A stretch of DNA of 64,000 nucleotides from assembly GCA_037893245.1 (NCBI GenBank), contig JBAIAA010000321.1, forward strand, positions 682,001-746,000. Reading direction: 5' to 3'. The notes beneath the pieces are model-generated. The model made no database searches. It saw only the letters and a list, made by a program, of their open reading frames with translations, and was not told the origin of the DNA. Both the position numbers and the translations under genes were made by a program. Below, in pieces: positions 23,069-35,600 of this stretch; position 1 is the first letter of the stretch, and the number at the start of each line of letters is the position of its first letter. The stretch is from Crossaster papposus. Taxonomy: Eukaryota; Echinodermata; Asteroidea; Velatida; Solasteridae.

Positions 23069-23095
23069 CTGAAGAAGATCTTGTTAAGATCGAAA
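23069..23095 (+). ncRNA. Hammerhead-like core motif in PLE 3' end (tentative)
   Basis: CTGAAGA, then a 6-bp stem GATCTT/AAGATC with a 3-base loop, then GAAA. The order matches CUGANGA-stem II-GAAA of hammerhead ribozymes, which are known in PLE terminal repeats. An extra A before stem II and the lack of an evident stem III partner upstream argue against an active ribozyme. Confidence 0.3.
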
Positions 23096-23712
23096 TATTA
23101 GGCCCTCTTAACTTATTTGGAGAATTTAAAGTTAAACTGTGCCAAGCTGTGTGAACAAGTCAGTGTACCAGATATTATTTAAATTTAACTCGGGGTCACG
23201 CGCAAATGGCTTATTAGGAACCGTTAGGAAGATTTGAGAAGAAAATGGGCGTTGTGATCTTTATGCAAAACCAGTTGAAAATGTATGACATTTAAACACA
23301 TCTTTAATATATTTATACATGTAGTATAATCGTGTTGCATTGACATATTAAATATGATCACTGTTACTGTTTATATATTAACAATTGTCAAGTTTTGTTT
23401 TGTTTTGCAAACAAAGCATTTGTATTTCGAGAACTTGCAGTAATAATCGTTCAACAGCTTTGAATTCTTGCACATTTATAAAGCAAAGACTGAGGCTGGC
23501 CATATTTGCCCTTTGTAGCTGCAAAACATTTGATAAATCATTCTTCCTTTTAATGGTCATGGGTGGCTTGTGTGAAAAGCGCTGTTCCTGAACCTCTCGG
23601 GCAAATTTCATAGTTGCTTTGATCACTGTACAACACTTAGGTTCTATAGGTCTCTTTTTCTCCTTAAATTAAAAAATACTCCAAATATATCAATTTGACT
23701 ATAGAAAAAACG

Positions 23713-23790
23713 AGGTATCTACAGCAGGATTCGAACCAGGGATCTTTGATACATCAACCTTCCCACTATCCACTACACTGCGTTAGCAGC
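23713..23790 (-). repeat. tRNA-like sequence (left duplication copy)
   Basis: Minus-strand A-box-like GCAGTGTAGTGGATAGTGG and B-box GGTTCGAATCC. The duplicate copy is at 26690-26765. Likely a SINE head or tRNA pseudogene. Confidence 0.55.
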
Positions 23791-23934
23791 TCAACAAGAG
23801 CTGTTTTTTTAAAGTGATTTTTAATGTAACTAGTTAACTTAAATAACAACAATGCTGTGGCGTTTTATTCCGATGAATAAACATAACTTTCCATCCAAAC
23901 TACTGAATAATTCATGAAATCTGCCCGAATAATT

Positions 23935-24195
23935 CAGGAAAGAAATTCGCGGCCCGGGTTCGATTCCCGGCTTGCATCATAATTATGTGAGTAGAGTTGT
24001 GCGTTTGTTTTCTCCTGTGCCACAAGGGTTTTTTCCGGGTCCTCCGGTTTTTCTTCCTCTGGAAAAAAAAACACTTTCGATCTCAGGCTGTGCTCCGTAG
24101 TGGTAATGAGTCGATGTGGCCTGCTGTCATAGGCGCCTTTTATACGTGCCAGCGACTTGACCACGTTGTAGCCGCGTCCTTCGCAATTTAGCATA
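23935..24195 (+). repeat. SINE body with tRNA B-box (left copy)
   Basis: Starts with GGGTTCGATTCCCGGC (B box) followed by a conserved SINE body including TTGTGCG, CTCCTGTGCCACAAGGG and GGGTCCTCCGG. The same element lies in the right duplication unit. Confidence 0.65.
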
Positions 24196-24744
24196 CCAGC
24201 TGCAAGTAAGGATGATTATCCTCCCCATTTATTATTACATGTACTATTATTAGTATTATCTTGGAATAAGTACTCTTTAGGAGAACAATCAGCGTAAGTT
24301 TTACAGTATTAAGGAGACCATGAAGTGTCATTATAGGGAGACATTTCGAGGTCTCCCATGACGTTCCACTACAAGAAGGAAATTTATACATGTTTAAACA
24401 TTTAACAGTCCATATCGATAGAGCAGGGTCCATAATGCATAAATATAACATTTCGTGGAAAAAGCTCTAGGTAAAAACGAGTTAGGTTACAGTAAAGAAG
24501 GAAATGGTTGTGCACGTCTCTATATGTCTCCCTAATGTACCATTTACCATTACCTATCAACGTGACGCTAATACCCGGCCGGCAGGTGTAAAGTGTATTA
24601 CATCAAAATGTAATTGCATGTCTTTGGATTTGAAAATAGCTACATTTCCCCCCTACTCTGGGTTCAGGGTTCCAAGATTCGTATTTACAATTTACATAAC
24701 AACGATAAAAGCCAAGTAAAAGATGCTTATATACAACACACATG

Positions 24745-25350
24745 CGCCAACCAACAACTAATTGCCCAAGCTACACTTGGTTCCAAATACGAATTAAGTA
24801 TCTTGGTGTCACGCTTGACCACAGTTTCATCTTCTCTAATACAATGTGAAGAAACGCTGCTGCAAAGACTCGAGCCAGAGTAAACCTCAATAGGGAGCGT
24901 CAGAGATCGTCACCATATTGCGCACATCGACCTTGCGTACTTTACCGCTGAGTATTATGTCGTACCTTTTTGGAGCCACAGCGCCCACACAGCTAGACAA
25001 GGTTGATGTAGTCCTCAATGGGATTCGTCAACAACACCTGCCAATAATATCCTATTTGTTAGTGTTCCAACCCTGCAGCTATAACTTAGAAATATGACCC
25101 GCCGCCCTCTAATCAGACTATAGCGTCTTTCACGAAAACAATTTTCAAACGAAGCCCCGGATTTGCCACCTTTTCCGCATGGGATGCAGTGTGCTGGTGT
25201 CAAGAATGTGAAACTTATCGACCGACCTAAAGGACTTTATGACTGATCCCTCCTCCAAACAAAGTGGCTGCGACCTCCTGAGAAAAGCATTGGTGAAGCT
25301 AAAACAGGATCAGAACTGGATAGTCGGGCGCACCAAGCAGTTCTTATAAT
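24745..25350 (+). pseudogene. Degenerate LINE RT C-terminal relic (left copy)
   Basis: Interrupted frames resemble the end of a non-LTR RT: YLGVTLDHSF near 24795, AAAKTRARVNLN near 24855, then degraded text. Present at the same place in both duplication units, so it predates the duplication. Confidence 0.45.
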
Positions 25351-25621
25351 ACGATTAGAGCAGCGTCATAATCACCCAACTGCGATTGCAGTGCTATCCC
25401 AAAACGATAAAGCACATCAATGATGCCTGTCCCATCCACATGCATGTGTCCGGACTTCATGAACTCGATCAAGATACCGTCAGCTGGTTGTGCAGCGACC
25501 TACAAGTATAGATCATATTCTGATGGACTTATAACGCAAGAAGGTGTCACGTATAATTTAAATGTGAATTCGCATTGCAGATGTCTTTCTCAACTAGAAA
25601 CATGACTTGGGATTTTATTTA

Positions 25622-25862
25622 TTAATTAATATTGGGAGTAAAATTGCAGTAGATACTGATGTTAAACTCGCCAGGGCCGTTCCAAAAGGCAACATTTTGT
25701 GAGCTGCTGCTCAACTCCAGGCCTAGATACAGCCCCAAGGCTGAGAAGACAAGAGTGGCACTAAGGCCCTGGCCAAAGAGGTTGATGCTAGAGACATGCG
25801 TCATGACGGCGCACCAGAAGGTGTTGTAGCGATGGCGACCATGATTGGCCATGATGTAGCGG
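25622..25862 (-). pseudogene. Truncated duplicate of the 7TM gene's last exon
   Basis: Encodes the C-terminal segment from about YIMANHGRHRYN to the same stop codon as the intact gene, with a few substitutions (for example AVMTHVSS against AIMKHVSS). It ends abruptly at the duplication junction near 25862 and lacks everything upstream, including six of the seven membrane segments. It cannot make a receptor on its own. Confidence 0.85.
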
Positions 25863-26689
25863 AAATGATGAGTTAAAAAAAATTGTTCCTCAAAATTGCC
25901 TTAAATGTAGGAGAAAACATCATGGATTTTATGCATCTAGGTTCAATGATGCATATTACCTAAACTAATTTGATCATGTGGTAAACTCAAATAGAAGATG
26001 CAATTAGTACACACTTGTTTTTCCATTTTGTATCATTTTATTCCTACTAATCTCTATGAATTCTGCATGGGTTATGAGTCTTGCATTGCCTAAAATAATA
26101 TACTTATTGTGTGAAGAAGCTTTACAATGATTGTACTATTGTAATTGAAATAAGTTGAAATAGGATCTGACTGAGTTTCTATCTTTGATTGCCGAACCGT
26201 TAGAAAGATTTGATAAGAAAATGGGCGTTGTGATCTTAATGCAAAACCAGTTGAAAATGTATGACATTTAAACACATCTTTAATATCTTTATAGTATAAT
26301 TGTGTTGCATTGACATATTAAATATGATCACTGTTAGTGTTTATATATTAACAATATTTTTTTTTTGCAAACATAGCATTTGTATTTCGAGAACTTTCAG
26401 TAATAATCGTTCACAAGTTTTGAATGCTCGCACATTTATAAAGCAATTAAAACAGAGGCTGGCCATATTTGCCCTTTGTAGCTGCAAAACATTTGATAAA
26501 TCATTCTTCCTTTTAATGGTCATGGGTGGCTTGTGTGAAAAGCGCTGTTCCTGAACCTCTTGGGCAAATTTCATGAATTATTCAGTAGTTGCTTTGATCA
26601 CTGTACAACACTTAGGTGCTATGTCTCTTTTCCCCCTTAAATTAAAAAATACTCCAAATATATCAATTTGACTAGGAAAAACGAGGTAT

Positions 26690-26765
26690 CTACAGCAGGA
26701 TTCGAACCAGGGATCTTTGATACATCAACCTTCCCACTATCCACTACACTGCGTTAGCAGCTCGA
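26690..26765 (-). repeat. tRNA-like sequence (right duplication copy)
   Basis: Same A- and B-box-like sequence as at 23713-23790; part of the duplicated block. Confidence 0.55.
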
Positions 26766-26892
26766 CAACAGCGGTTTTTTAAAGTGATTTAATGTAACTA
26801 GTTAACTTAAATAACAACAATGCTGTGACGTCATGTTTTATTCCGATGAATAAACATAACTCCCATCCAAACTACTGAATAATTCATGAATC

Positions 26893-27165
26893 TGCCCGAA
26901 TAATTTAGGAAAGAAATTCGCGGCCCGGGTTCGATTCCCGGCCTGCATCATAATTATGTGAGTAGAGTTGTGCGTTGGTTCTCTCCTGTGCCACGAGGGT
27001 TTTTCCCCGGGTCCTCCGGTTTCCCTTCCTCTGGAAAATTCAAACACTTTCGATCTCAGGCTGTGCTCCGTAGTCATAATGAGTCGATGTGGCCGGCTGC
27101 CATAGGCGCCTTTACGTGCCAGCGACTTAACCACGTTGTAGTCGCGTCCTTCGCAATTCAGCATA
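26893..27165 (+). repeat. SINE body with tRNA B-box (right copy)
   Basis: Counterpart of 23935-24195, with small indels. B box GGGTTCGATTCC and body motif GCCACGAGGGTTTTTCC. Confidence 0.65.
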
Positions 27166-27699
27166 CCAGCTGCAAGTAAGGATGATTATCCTCCCCATTT
27201 ATTATTACATGTACTATTATTAGTATTATCTTGGAATAAGTACCCTTTAGGAGAACAATCAGCGTAAGTTTTACAGTATTAAGGCGACCAGTGTCATTAG
27301 GGAGACATTTCGAGGTCTCCCTAGCGTTCCAACTACAATAAGGAGATACATTTTTAACAGTTCATATCGATAGAGCAGGGTCCAAAATAAAAAAATAATT
27401 TCGTGGAAAAAGCTCTAGGTAAAAACGGCCTAGTTTACAGAAAAGAAAGAAAATTGTTATGCACGTCTCCATGGAGATGTCTCCCTAATGTACCATTTAC
27501 CATTACCTATCAACGTGACGCTAATACCCGGCCGGCAGGTGTAAAGTGTATAACATCAAAGTGTAATTGCATGTCTTTGGTTTTGAAAAGAGCTACAAAA
27601 AACTACATTTCCCCCTCTACTCTAGGTTCAGGGTTCCAAGATTCGTATTTACAATTTACATAACAACGATAAAAGCCAAGTAAAGATGCTTATATACAA

Positions 27700-28340
27700 C
27701 ACACATGCGCCAACCAACAACTAATTGCCCAAGCTACACTTGGATCCAAATACGAATTAAGTATCTTGGTGTCCTGCTTGACCGCAGTTTCATCTTCTCT
27801 AATACAATATGAAGAAACGCTGCTGCAAAAACTAGAGCCAGAATGAACCTCAATAGGGAGCGTCGGAGTTCGTCACCATATTGCGCACATCGACCTTGCG
27901 TACTTTACCGCTGAGTATATGTCGTACCTTTTTGGAGCCACAGCGCCCACACAGCTGGACAAGGTTGATGTAGTCCTCAACGAGACTCGTCAGCAACACA
28001 TGCCAGTAATATCCTATGTGTTAGATGTGTTCCAACCCTGTAGCTAAAACTTAGAAACGTGAACTGGATGATAACCTTGTGCCCTCACCCGCCGCCCTCT
28101 CAGACTAATTATAGCGTCTTCCAAGAATTTTTTTTTTCAAATGAAGCCTCATATTTGCCACCTTTTCCGCATGGGTTGCAGTGTGCTGGTGTCAAGAATG
28201 TGAGACTTATCGACCGACCTAAAGGACTGTATTACTGATCCCTCCTCCAAACAAAGTGGCTGCGACCTCCTGAGAAAAGCATTGGTGAATCTAAAACAGG
28301 ATCAGAACTGCATGGATAGTCGGGCGCACCAAGCAGTTCT
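27700..28340 (+). pseudogene. Degenerate LINE RT C-terminal relic (right copy)
   Basis: Duplicate of 24745-25350, equally broken. Confidence 0.45.
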
Positions 28341-28619
28341 TATAATATGATTATAGAACAGCGTCATAATCACCCAACTGCGAGTGCAGTGCTATCCCCA
28401 AACGATAAAGCACATCAATGATGCCTGTCCCATCCACATGCATGTGTCCGGACTTCATGAACTCGATCAAGATACCGTCAGCTGGTTGTGCAGCGACCTA
28501 CAAGTATAAATCATATTCTGATGGACTTATAACGCAAGAAGGTGTCACGTATAATTTAAATGTGAATTCGCATTGCAGATGTCTTTCTCAACTAGAAACA
28601 TGACTTGGGATTTTATTTA

Positions 28620-29692
28620 TTAATTAATATTGGGAGTAAAATTGCAGTAGATACTGATGTTAAACTCGCCAGGGCCGTTCCAAAAGGCAACATTTTGTGA
28701 GCTGCTGTTCAACTCCAGGCCTAGATACAGCCCCAAGGCTGAGAAGACAAGAGTGGCACTAAGGCCCTGGCCAAAGAGGTTGATGCTAGAGACATGCTTC
28801 ATGATGGCGCACCAGAAGGTGTTGTAGCGATGGCGACCATGATTGGCCATGATGTAGCGGAATTGCCTCCACATGTAATCGATGTTGAGCCCACCTGTTG
28901 CCAATGAAGGAAGCACAAAGAACATGATCTTCTGCGACCAGATCAGCAGGTTGAGCACAGGCAGACCCACCACGTCCTCTGCCCGACAGTAGCTGAAGAT
29001 GGCGTAGTTCCAGGTGAGGTGGGCAGTAAGTCCCCAGGTGGCTACGGCCATGGTGAATGCCATCCAGATGCCCACGAAGTCTCGCATGATGCGATACTGG
29101 TGGTAGATTCTGGACAGCCGGTCACGGCAAATATCTACCACGCCGTTTCCTTTGGAAGCGTTGCTAGCAACGAAGTGCGCCACCGCGCGAAACTCATTCT
29201 GCAACGACCTCCGCTGGGCGTAGACGAGATAGCAGAAGGAGCCATAGACGATGTAAGAAACCAAGGCGCACCAGCGGCTCAGGAAGGCGTGGGTATCCCA
29301 GCCTGGTCGGTACAACCTGTCGTAGATGATTCTCAAGACACCGTTGGTGATCGGCCAAGTCAGGAACAGGCTGAGACTCAGGAAGGTTGCTGCACCCGAG
29401 CCATGTTGGAGGTACTGCGAACGTTGGAAGATGAAATCGCTGTGCAGAGCAACCCAGGTGCAGTCTTTATCCAGAATATTGAACCAGTCCATGAAGCGAG
29501 TGAGTAAGACAAAGACTGGAACCATTATCACCTGGAAGAGGTAGGTGAAGTAGGAGACCAGGATGAGGAGATTTTGCACACGGCCCCAGAAGACATCAAA
29601 ATAGGCGGCAAAGTCATAGGTCATCAGGCCAGCCAGGGTTACGAGATACAGTAATATTAATCCGTTGTAGAACAGCTTCTTGATCTTCCCAT
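28620..29692 (-). CDS. 7TM gene exon 2 (all seven membrane segments)
   Basis: 1073 bp, 356 complete codons and a TAA stop at 28620. The entire membrane domain is in this single exon. Candidate N-glycosylation site NIS near the C-terminus. The shorter start at 29624 is internal; the spliced model extends the frame to 29692. Confidence 0.85.
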
Positions 29693-32600
29693 CTGCAATT
29701 AAAACGAATATAAATTGTTACGATTACATTTCGCTCGTACTCACCGCCCAAATGCGCGTTGATGAAGTGGTGAGTGGCGTAGAATAAAACAAATGTGAAT
29801 TATAGATACTCAGGGGTGCAATCTGAGGTGATCTCTGGCCACTTTCCTCTGAAAATACGTAATGCATGTACATCAATAATACCTATTTTCGAGATATTTT
29901 GTTTTGCAATGAAATAAACTTTGCTATCCACCACTTAACAATTAAGAGCGAATAGGCGCGCTAGACGGTGAACGATCGACTGCTCGAGTCGTTAGGGCGA
30001 CAAAGCGAAATGGTTTCAATTTGGTTCAGCGCGACTCCGGAACAAATTTTGGGTGGGTCGCTCGTTCCCAACTTTCAAAGTTATACGGGCGTGCAAAAAA
30101 TTGTATCAGTTATTCACTATATACCTGAGACATTTTAGGCCAATCCTATTGGTCGAGAGCCCGACGCGTGGGTGTGTTTAAACGACCGATAAAACATGGC
30201 CGAGCCGGTTTTAAACACTTTTTCGTTGTCACATTAAATGTGTACTCCTAAGAAGATTAATTGGTTGAAACCTCCCACAGTATGCGCAATACAACAAATC
30301 AATTCGTATAATTATAATAATAGTCTCAATGTCATATCACGCATGTATATCACGCGTCTATAATGCGCGTGTATAGGCCAGCGTTTGACGGAACGTTTAT
30401 AATAGTAAATCTGGCAGAGTTGAAATTGTCATGTATCATGCACGCGAAACAGAAATGTTTATGTTGACAACCACAGATAGTTCAGAATCCAAAATCCCGA
30501 TTGTTTCCCTCGGATTCAATGTCAATGTTAATGTTTGTTTTCTGCTAAGTATGTTTTAATAGTGTGTAACTTAAATCACCATCTGTTTTAACTTAATTAA
30601 TTATGTTTTAGGCATAATTAATTATGTTTCATTTTCTGTATACTACGACACGTATTACTTTCACTTTGCGCTGTTTTAATGTTAATTCGAATTTTGTGCA
30701 GAAATAAATGTAATAAGTTACTATAATTATAGGTTTTTCCGGCCAATTTCATTACAAATTAATTCGATTACATTAACACGCATTATAATTCACATGATGT
30801 GCACACATGATTTCGTTCTTTTCATTCAGGTTCGCTTTCGTCAACCTAATTCGTTTATAGGCATTCAAGACAAACAATTTACCATTCTAAAGTTGAATTT
30901 CTGCTACATATCTACAATTGATGAAATCAAATTAAGACGCATCGAAGCGCATATTAATTTGTTGCTAGGGTTTCTTTTCTTTTTCGTTTATAGGCAATAA
31001 ACTTCAACTTCTGTGCGTTCAAATTAAACATGAGTTGTGGCTTGTTTATTCGAGGAAGCTGTATGGCAATATACTGGCACTTGAGTTTTTCTTGTTAGAT
31101 GCGTTTCCGTGTTTTTTGCAATTCATTTACGTTATGTGTTATGTTTTAATCGCAACAATTGTTCCTTGTGCTTTGTTACCCCATGATTAAAATTAAAACC
31201 TGTACCCCGTATTCTAGAAGAATTTTAAGTAAAGTTGGAAAAGTTATGGTGAGAAGTTTAAAATGAAAACAACATATTTTGCTACAGCCTTGTGATCGTT
31301 CGCACTGGACTTTATGTTGTCTTCGTTATTTCTGCTAATGTTCGGACCATGTCAAAATAAAAAATAAACAAATGTTTTTAAGAAACACAAGCTTACAATA
31401 TAAAATTTACAAAAACAAAATGTTGTTCTTTTCATTTTTTCCAGGGTCCTTTTCTCTTTCTGATTTATATGTATTTCTTCTAATCGTTTCTTTATATCTG
31501 AATTTTCTTTAATCTTCAATGATTACATACGGTACTGCTAGATATCTTGCCATGCACGTTTGGCTGTGGTTGTACCATTTAACACACTTTTCAATAGTTA
31601 TTTGGCAGACATTCAGTTATACTGACTATACGGGCAGCCATCTTTTCGTTCAAATTCGCTCTACTTAAAGATATATAACACAGAATAAGTGTGAACAATA
31701 ATTCTCTACAAAATATCTGCCTTTATATAGGCACTTATACACTCTAAGAAATAAAGGTTCAAATTTGCTCCCTAATTGATACAATAGCAGCACCCGGCCC
31801 TCAAATAAAGTAAATACTTGAACCTCAAAAAGGTTCAAGGGTGCAAATTTGGCCTTCTAAGTGTACAATGTGTTAGAGCTGAACCCTATTAGGTTCTGTT
31901 TTGCACCCTTAGGGGTTCTGCTATTGTATCAACTATATGGTGCACAATTTAACCTTTATTTCTTAGAGTGTACACAATTTAGAAAGCACATACCATAGAA
32001 ACGAATTTGAATGTGAACATTTGAAACATGCTTGACAATTGATGAAAATGAATGGCTGACCAGCCTCTTGCTGCTGGCTATTACCAAATTGAATGACCTT
32101 TGCGACCTCATGAATTTGAATGATCTTATTTGGCCAGTGAATGCTAACTGCTTAAATGGAATTACTCCTTTTGACTGTTGAATGCTGATGCAACGGAGCA
32201 TTCGTTTTCAAATGAAATGGATTGAGCCGGGTATTAAATTGAATTAATTTATGTTTAAATTCACCGGTAAATCTATATCAGGCTAGTCAAATAGTAAAAC
32301 ACGCGCTCATAGGAAACAACGCAAAATCAGACAGACGGCGCTGCCTCGTGACGCTCAGGAGTAGGGTGGCAATGTGCTATTTACTTAAAATGTAAGAATT
32401 GTAAGGAGTTAGCCTCGCGTTAATTTAAATGATATTATTTGGCCAGTGCTGAAATAGAATTACTCTTTTTGACTGTTGAATGCTGATGCAGCGGATCATT
32501 CGTTTTCAAACAAAATTGAATGAGCCGAATATTAAGTTGAATAAATTTATGTTTAAATTGGCCGGGAAAACATATAAAAGCAGATGGATATTGTTCAATG

Positions 32601-35600
32601 TCTCATTTAACTTTAAGTTTAACTTTAAGTTTATTTTAAATAAGTTAAGAGGGCCTCGTATTATTTGGAAAATGGGAATTGACCCAAACAAGAATATATT
32701 TCTCGAAAACAGCGATTTAACATTCAACAACAGCTGGGCCCAATTACATAGCGCTGCTTAACCGTAAGGGTTGGTTTTCACGGGGCCCGCGAACGGTTCG
32801 CGAAGGATGCAAATGCCGGAAAAAATGGTCAAAAATTCGTATTTTAGGTTCCAAACGTTCGCCAAACACGCGCGGGGTGTTGGAAGCGTCGTCAATTGTT
32901 CGCGTGATGAGTCGTTTTTAGTTCAGCGGGAATACAAAAATAAAAAATTTCGAACGTTCGTGCAACATTCGTGTTGTTCGCATTTTAGTCGCATGTTCTT
33001 CGTGTATGTGGACTGGCCATAGTTCGGCAACGCTAGACACGACATTCGCACATTATATGTACGTTGTGCAGTGAGAACTACGCACAAACTGCATTGTCGC
33101 GACACATTCGGAGAAAAACTTCTCCGCATGTTGGACTTTGCATTTTTTTCGGCATTCGCATCCTTCGCAAATCGTTCGCGTGCCCCGTGAAAACCCACCC
33201 TTTAACCATGATGCTGCTTAAAAGCACTATTTTATGGCCTGGACGCCCCCTTGAAGAATTACGTCACTGATTGAAGCAACTGATTTAAGAACAGCTATTG
33301 TAATCATGTTTATTTTTATATTTTTTTAGCTGTTTCCGATTTGATCGGAAACAGCTATAATCGTGTTTATCTTTGTTTCCCTTTGTTTGTTTTAGCTGTT
33401 CCCGATTTCGATCGGGAACAGCTAATGTGATCGTGTTTAGTTTTTGTTTTCCTTTATTGGTTTTTTTTAGCTGTTCCCGCTTTCGATCGGGAACAGCCTA
33501 TTGTAATCGTGTTTATTTTGTGTTCCTTTTGTTTTCCGAGCATTCGGTTTTATTTTGTTTCATTCAAATAAATGAATGTGCATAACGTTTCATTTAAGCA
33601 GTTACAAAATGCGTGTTTAGGCTTTCAGTTTGACGTATTATTAAAAGTGTGCAATCTATTTCGCAGCAAATCAAATTGTCATTGTGTCACGGCCTGAATA
33701 GAATATTCTTTTTCATTTGTTACAATTTAAATTCGCACATTCTGCATACAATTTGATTGTATAGCGCATGCTATGGGAGGTTTCAAACATTGAAAGGGTC
33801 AAGGACCAGACTTCATAGGTGGTAACCGGATTCAGACTAAGACAATTGTTGTGCTAAGCAGCTCCTTCAAATTAGCCCTGATTCGGTTCCCCATAATGTT
33901 ACTTTGGTTAACACATGAATGAATTCTAATACTTGACAGACATACATTTTTTAATGCGCAGAAAATCGGCTGCACATTTAGCGAAATCGATTGTTTAAAT
34001 ATTAAAAGGAACACAGGATTGCGGATGTGCATCCGAATTTGCGCTAAAATAGATTATCGATACTATAGGTTTTCCCGGACGATATCGCAAAATGTGCACA
34101 TTCATTCGTAAAATATGTATTCAATTTCGCGCTGAATTTCAGAACGACGTATGTCTGAGTTTCATTTTCGCAAAAACGAGCATTCAATTTTATTTTGTTT
34201 AATTCAAATAAATGAATGTGCTTAGCGTTTCATTTAAACGATTACAAACACGTGATTGGGCTTTCGGTTTGACGTATGCGTGGCCGATTATTAAGAATGT
34301 GCAATCTATTTCGCAGCAAATGGATTTATCATTGTGTCACGGCCTGAATTGAATATTCTTTTTCATTTGTTATAATTTAAATTCGCATATTCTGCATTCA
34401 ATTTCAATAACGTACATATGGCTATATAATTCACGATACAACTTGGATTAAATCATTAATAAATCAATGTATCGTGGGACTAATTGATCATTTTGTGTTG
34501 GCTCTTAAATTTATTTTAACCCTAACCATCCCAAATCCTCCAAACTACTCTTTGCAAATTGAAGGTTTTTGCAGGAATGAGGTCACTTGGAAGTTGATGC
34601 ATCAGATGAATTTGCAGGATTTAGGTTACATTTGAAGATTTTAAGAATTGAGGTTATTTTGTTTTTGTTAATGACTTCTCTATCATTGTATCAGTTCAAT
34701 TGTCTATCCGTCAATGAACTGTCCACCAAGACATGAGTGGTTGATGTCCAGTCTATTTGCTACATCTAAGTATAGTCGGCGTCGTCAGCCTCAAAGTTAT
34801 CGATAAAACGATTCCGATCAACGTCCGAGACTCGTCTGTATCTCCCTCTTGCAGCCATTGTTGGAAAAATTTAGGGGGCATAAAGTAAAATCTAGCTATA
34901 TGATGCGATCGTGGCAAATGCTGAGCAAAGAAAGATTTTTTTCTTTAACTTAGTGGTTTATATAGCATTTATTTGGTAGTTTCAAAGACGAGACCACCTG
35001 GTTTAATTCCCCATATTGTTACTTTTGATAACACATATGGATTCCAATGCTTGACCAGGAATACAAATGCGTAGAAAATCGGCTGCATATTTAGCGAAAT
35101 TGATTGTTGATAAATTAAAAGGAAAACATGATTGCGGGTGTGCATTCAAATTCGCGCTAAAATGTACTATCAATATACTAAATTCAGTGCACATTCGGGA
35201 AATCGTGTGATGATTTCTTACGACTGGATGCACCATTATACAAAAACGAATTATCTATTGTTAAATAGAAAACGGGAATGTAAACGTTCATACTATTTCG
35301 CAGGAAAACGAATGCACCAGTTACAAACTTATGTGCACATTTCGCGATATCGTCCGGGAAAACCTATAAATTCAGTGCAAATTTTTCGGGAAATCGTACG
35401 CTGATGTTTTACGACTAAATGCACCTTCATGGAAAACAAAAATTATCAATTGTTAAATAGAAAACGGAATTTTGAACGTTCATACTATTTCGCACGAACA
35501 CGAATGCATCTTATACAAATTAATGTTCACATTTTCCAATAGCGTCCGGGAAAACCTAAATTTCGCACGAAAACGAATGCACCTTATACAGATTAATGTG

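Larger units (their letters stand above)
5665..23216 (+). mobile_element. Penelope-like retroelement (PLE), split by a large nested insertion
   Basis: Bounded by inverted terminal repeats of about 100 bp (5665-5763 and about 23115-23216, beginning TAATAAGCCATTTGCGCG), an arrangement known for the pLTRs of Penelope-like elements. The + strand carries, in order, a PLE-type reverse transcriptase (about 6000-7822) and a GIY-YIG endonuclease (22012-22517), the two diagnostic PLE domains. They are separated by a 14.2-kb element. Two further MITEs sit in it (5757-5971 and 22807-23006). The reverse transcriptase has frameshifts and a stop, so the copy is dead. The paralogous site at about 26190 is empty. 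Confidence 0.87.
5338..25862. repeat. Left unit of a ~3-kb tandem duplication, interrupted by the PLE
   Basis: 5338-5655 matches 25880-26193, and 23217-25862 matches 26194-28858, in the same order and orientation. The interruption (5665-23216) is the Penelope-like element and its passengers. Without it this unit is about 2.97 kb, close to the right unit. It ends inside the terminal exon of the 7TM gene, so that exon is truncated here. Matches are long and mostly co-linear with scattered substitutions and small indels. Confidence 0.88.
25880..28858. repeat. Right unit of the tandem duplication (PLE-free)
   Basis: Co-linear with the left unit. At the point corresponding to the PLE insertion it reads straight through TTTGATTGCCGAACCGTT (around 26185-26202) without any element, so it is the unoccupied reference site. 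Its right end merges into the intact terminal exon of the 7TM gene at about 28858. Confidence 0.88.

Noticed and set aside
29019..29507. 162-codon open frame on +
   Set aside because: Antisense shadow of the 7TM exon 2, whose minus frame has clear membrane segments and correct splice sites.
32634..32660. AATAAGTTAAGAGGGCCT match to the PLE 3' end (about 23100-23118, inverse)
   Set aside because: Only about 18 bases match; a PLE terminal relic is possible but not supportable from this alone.
33328..33498. CRISPR-like repeat-spacer pattern
   Set aside because: Only three units, palindromic repeats with similar spacers, in a eukaryotic intron and no cas genes.
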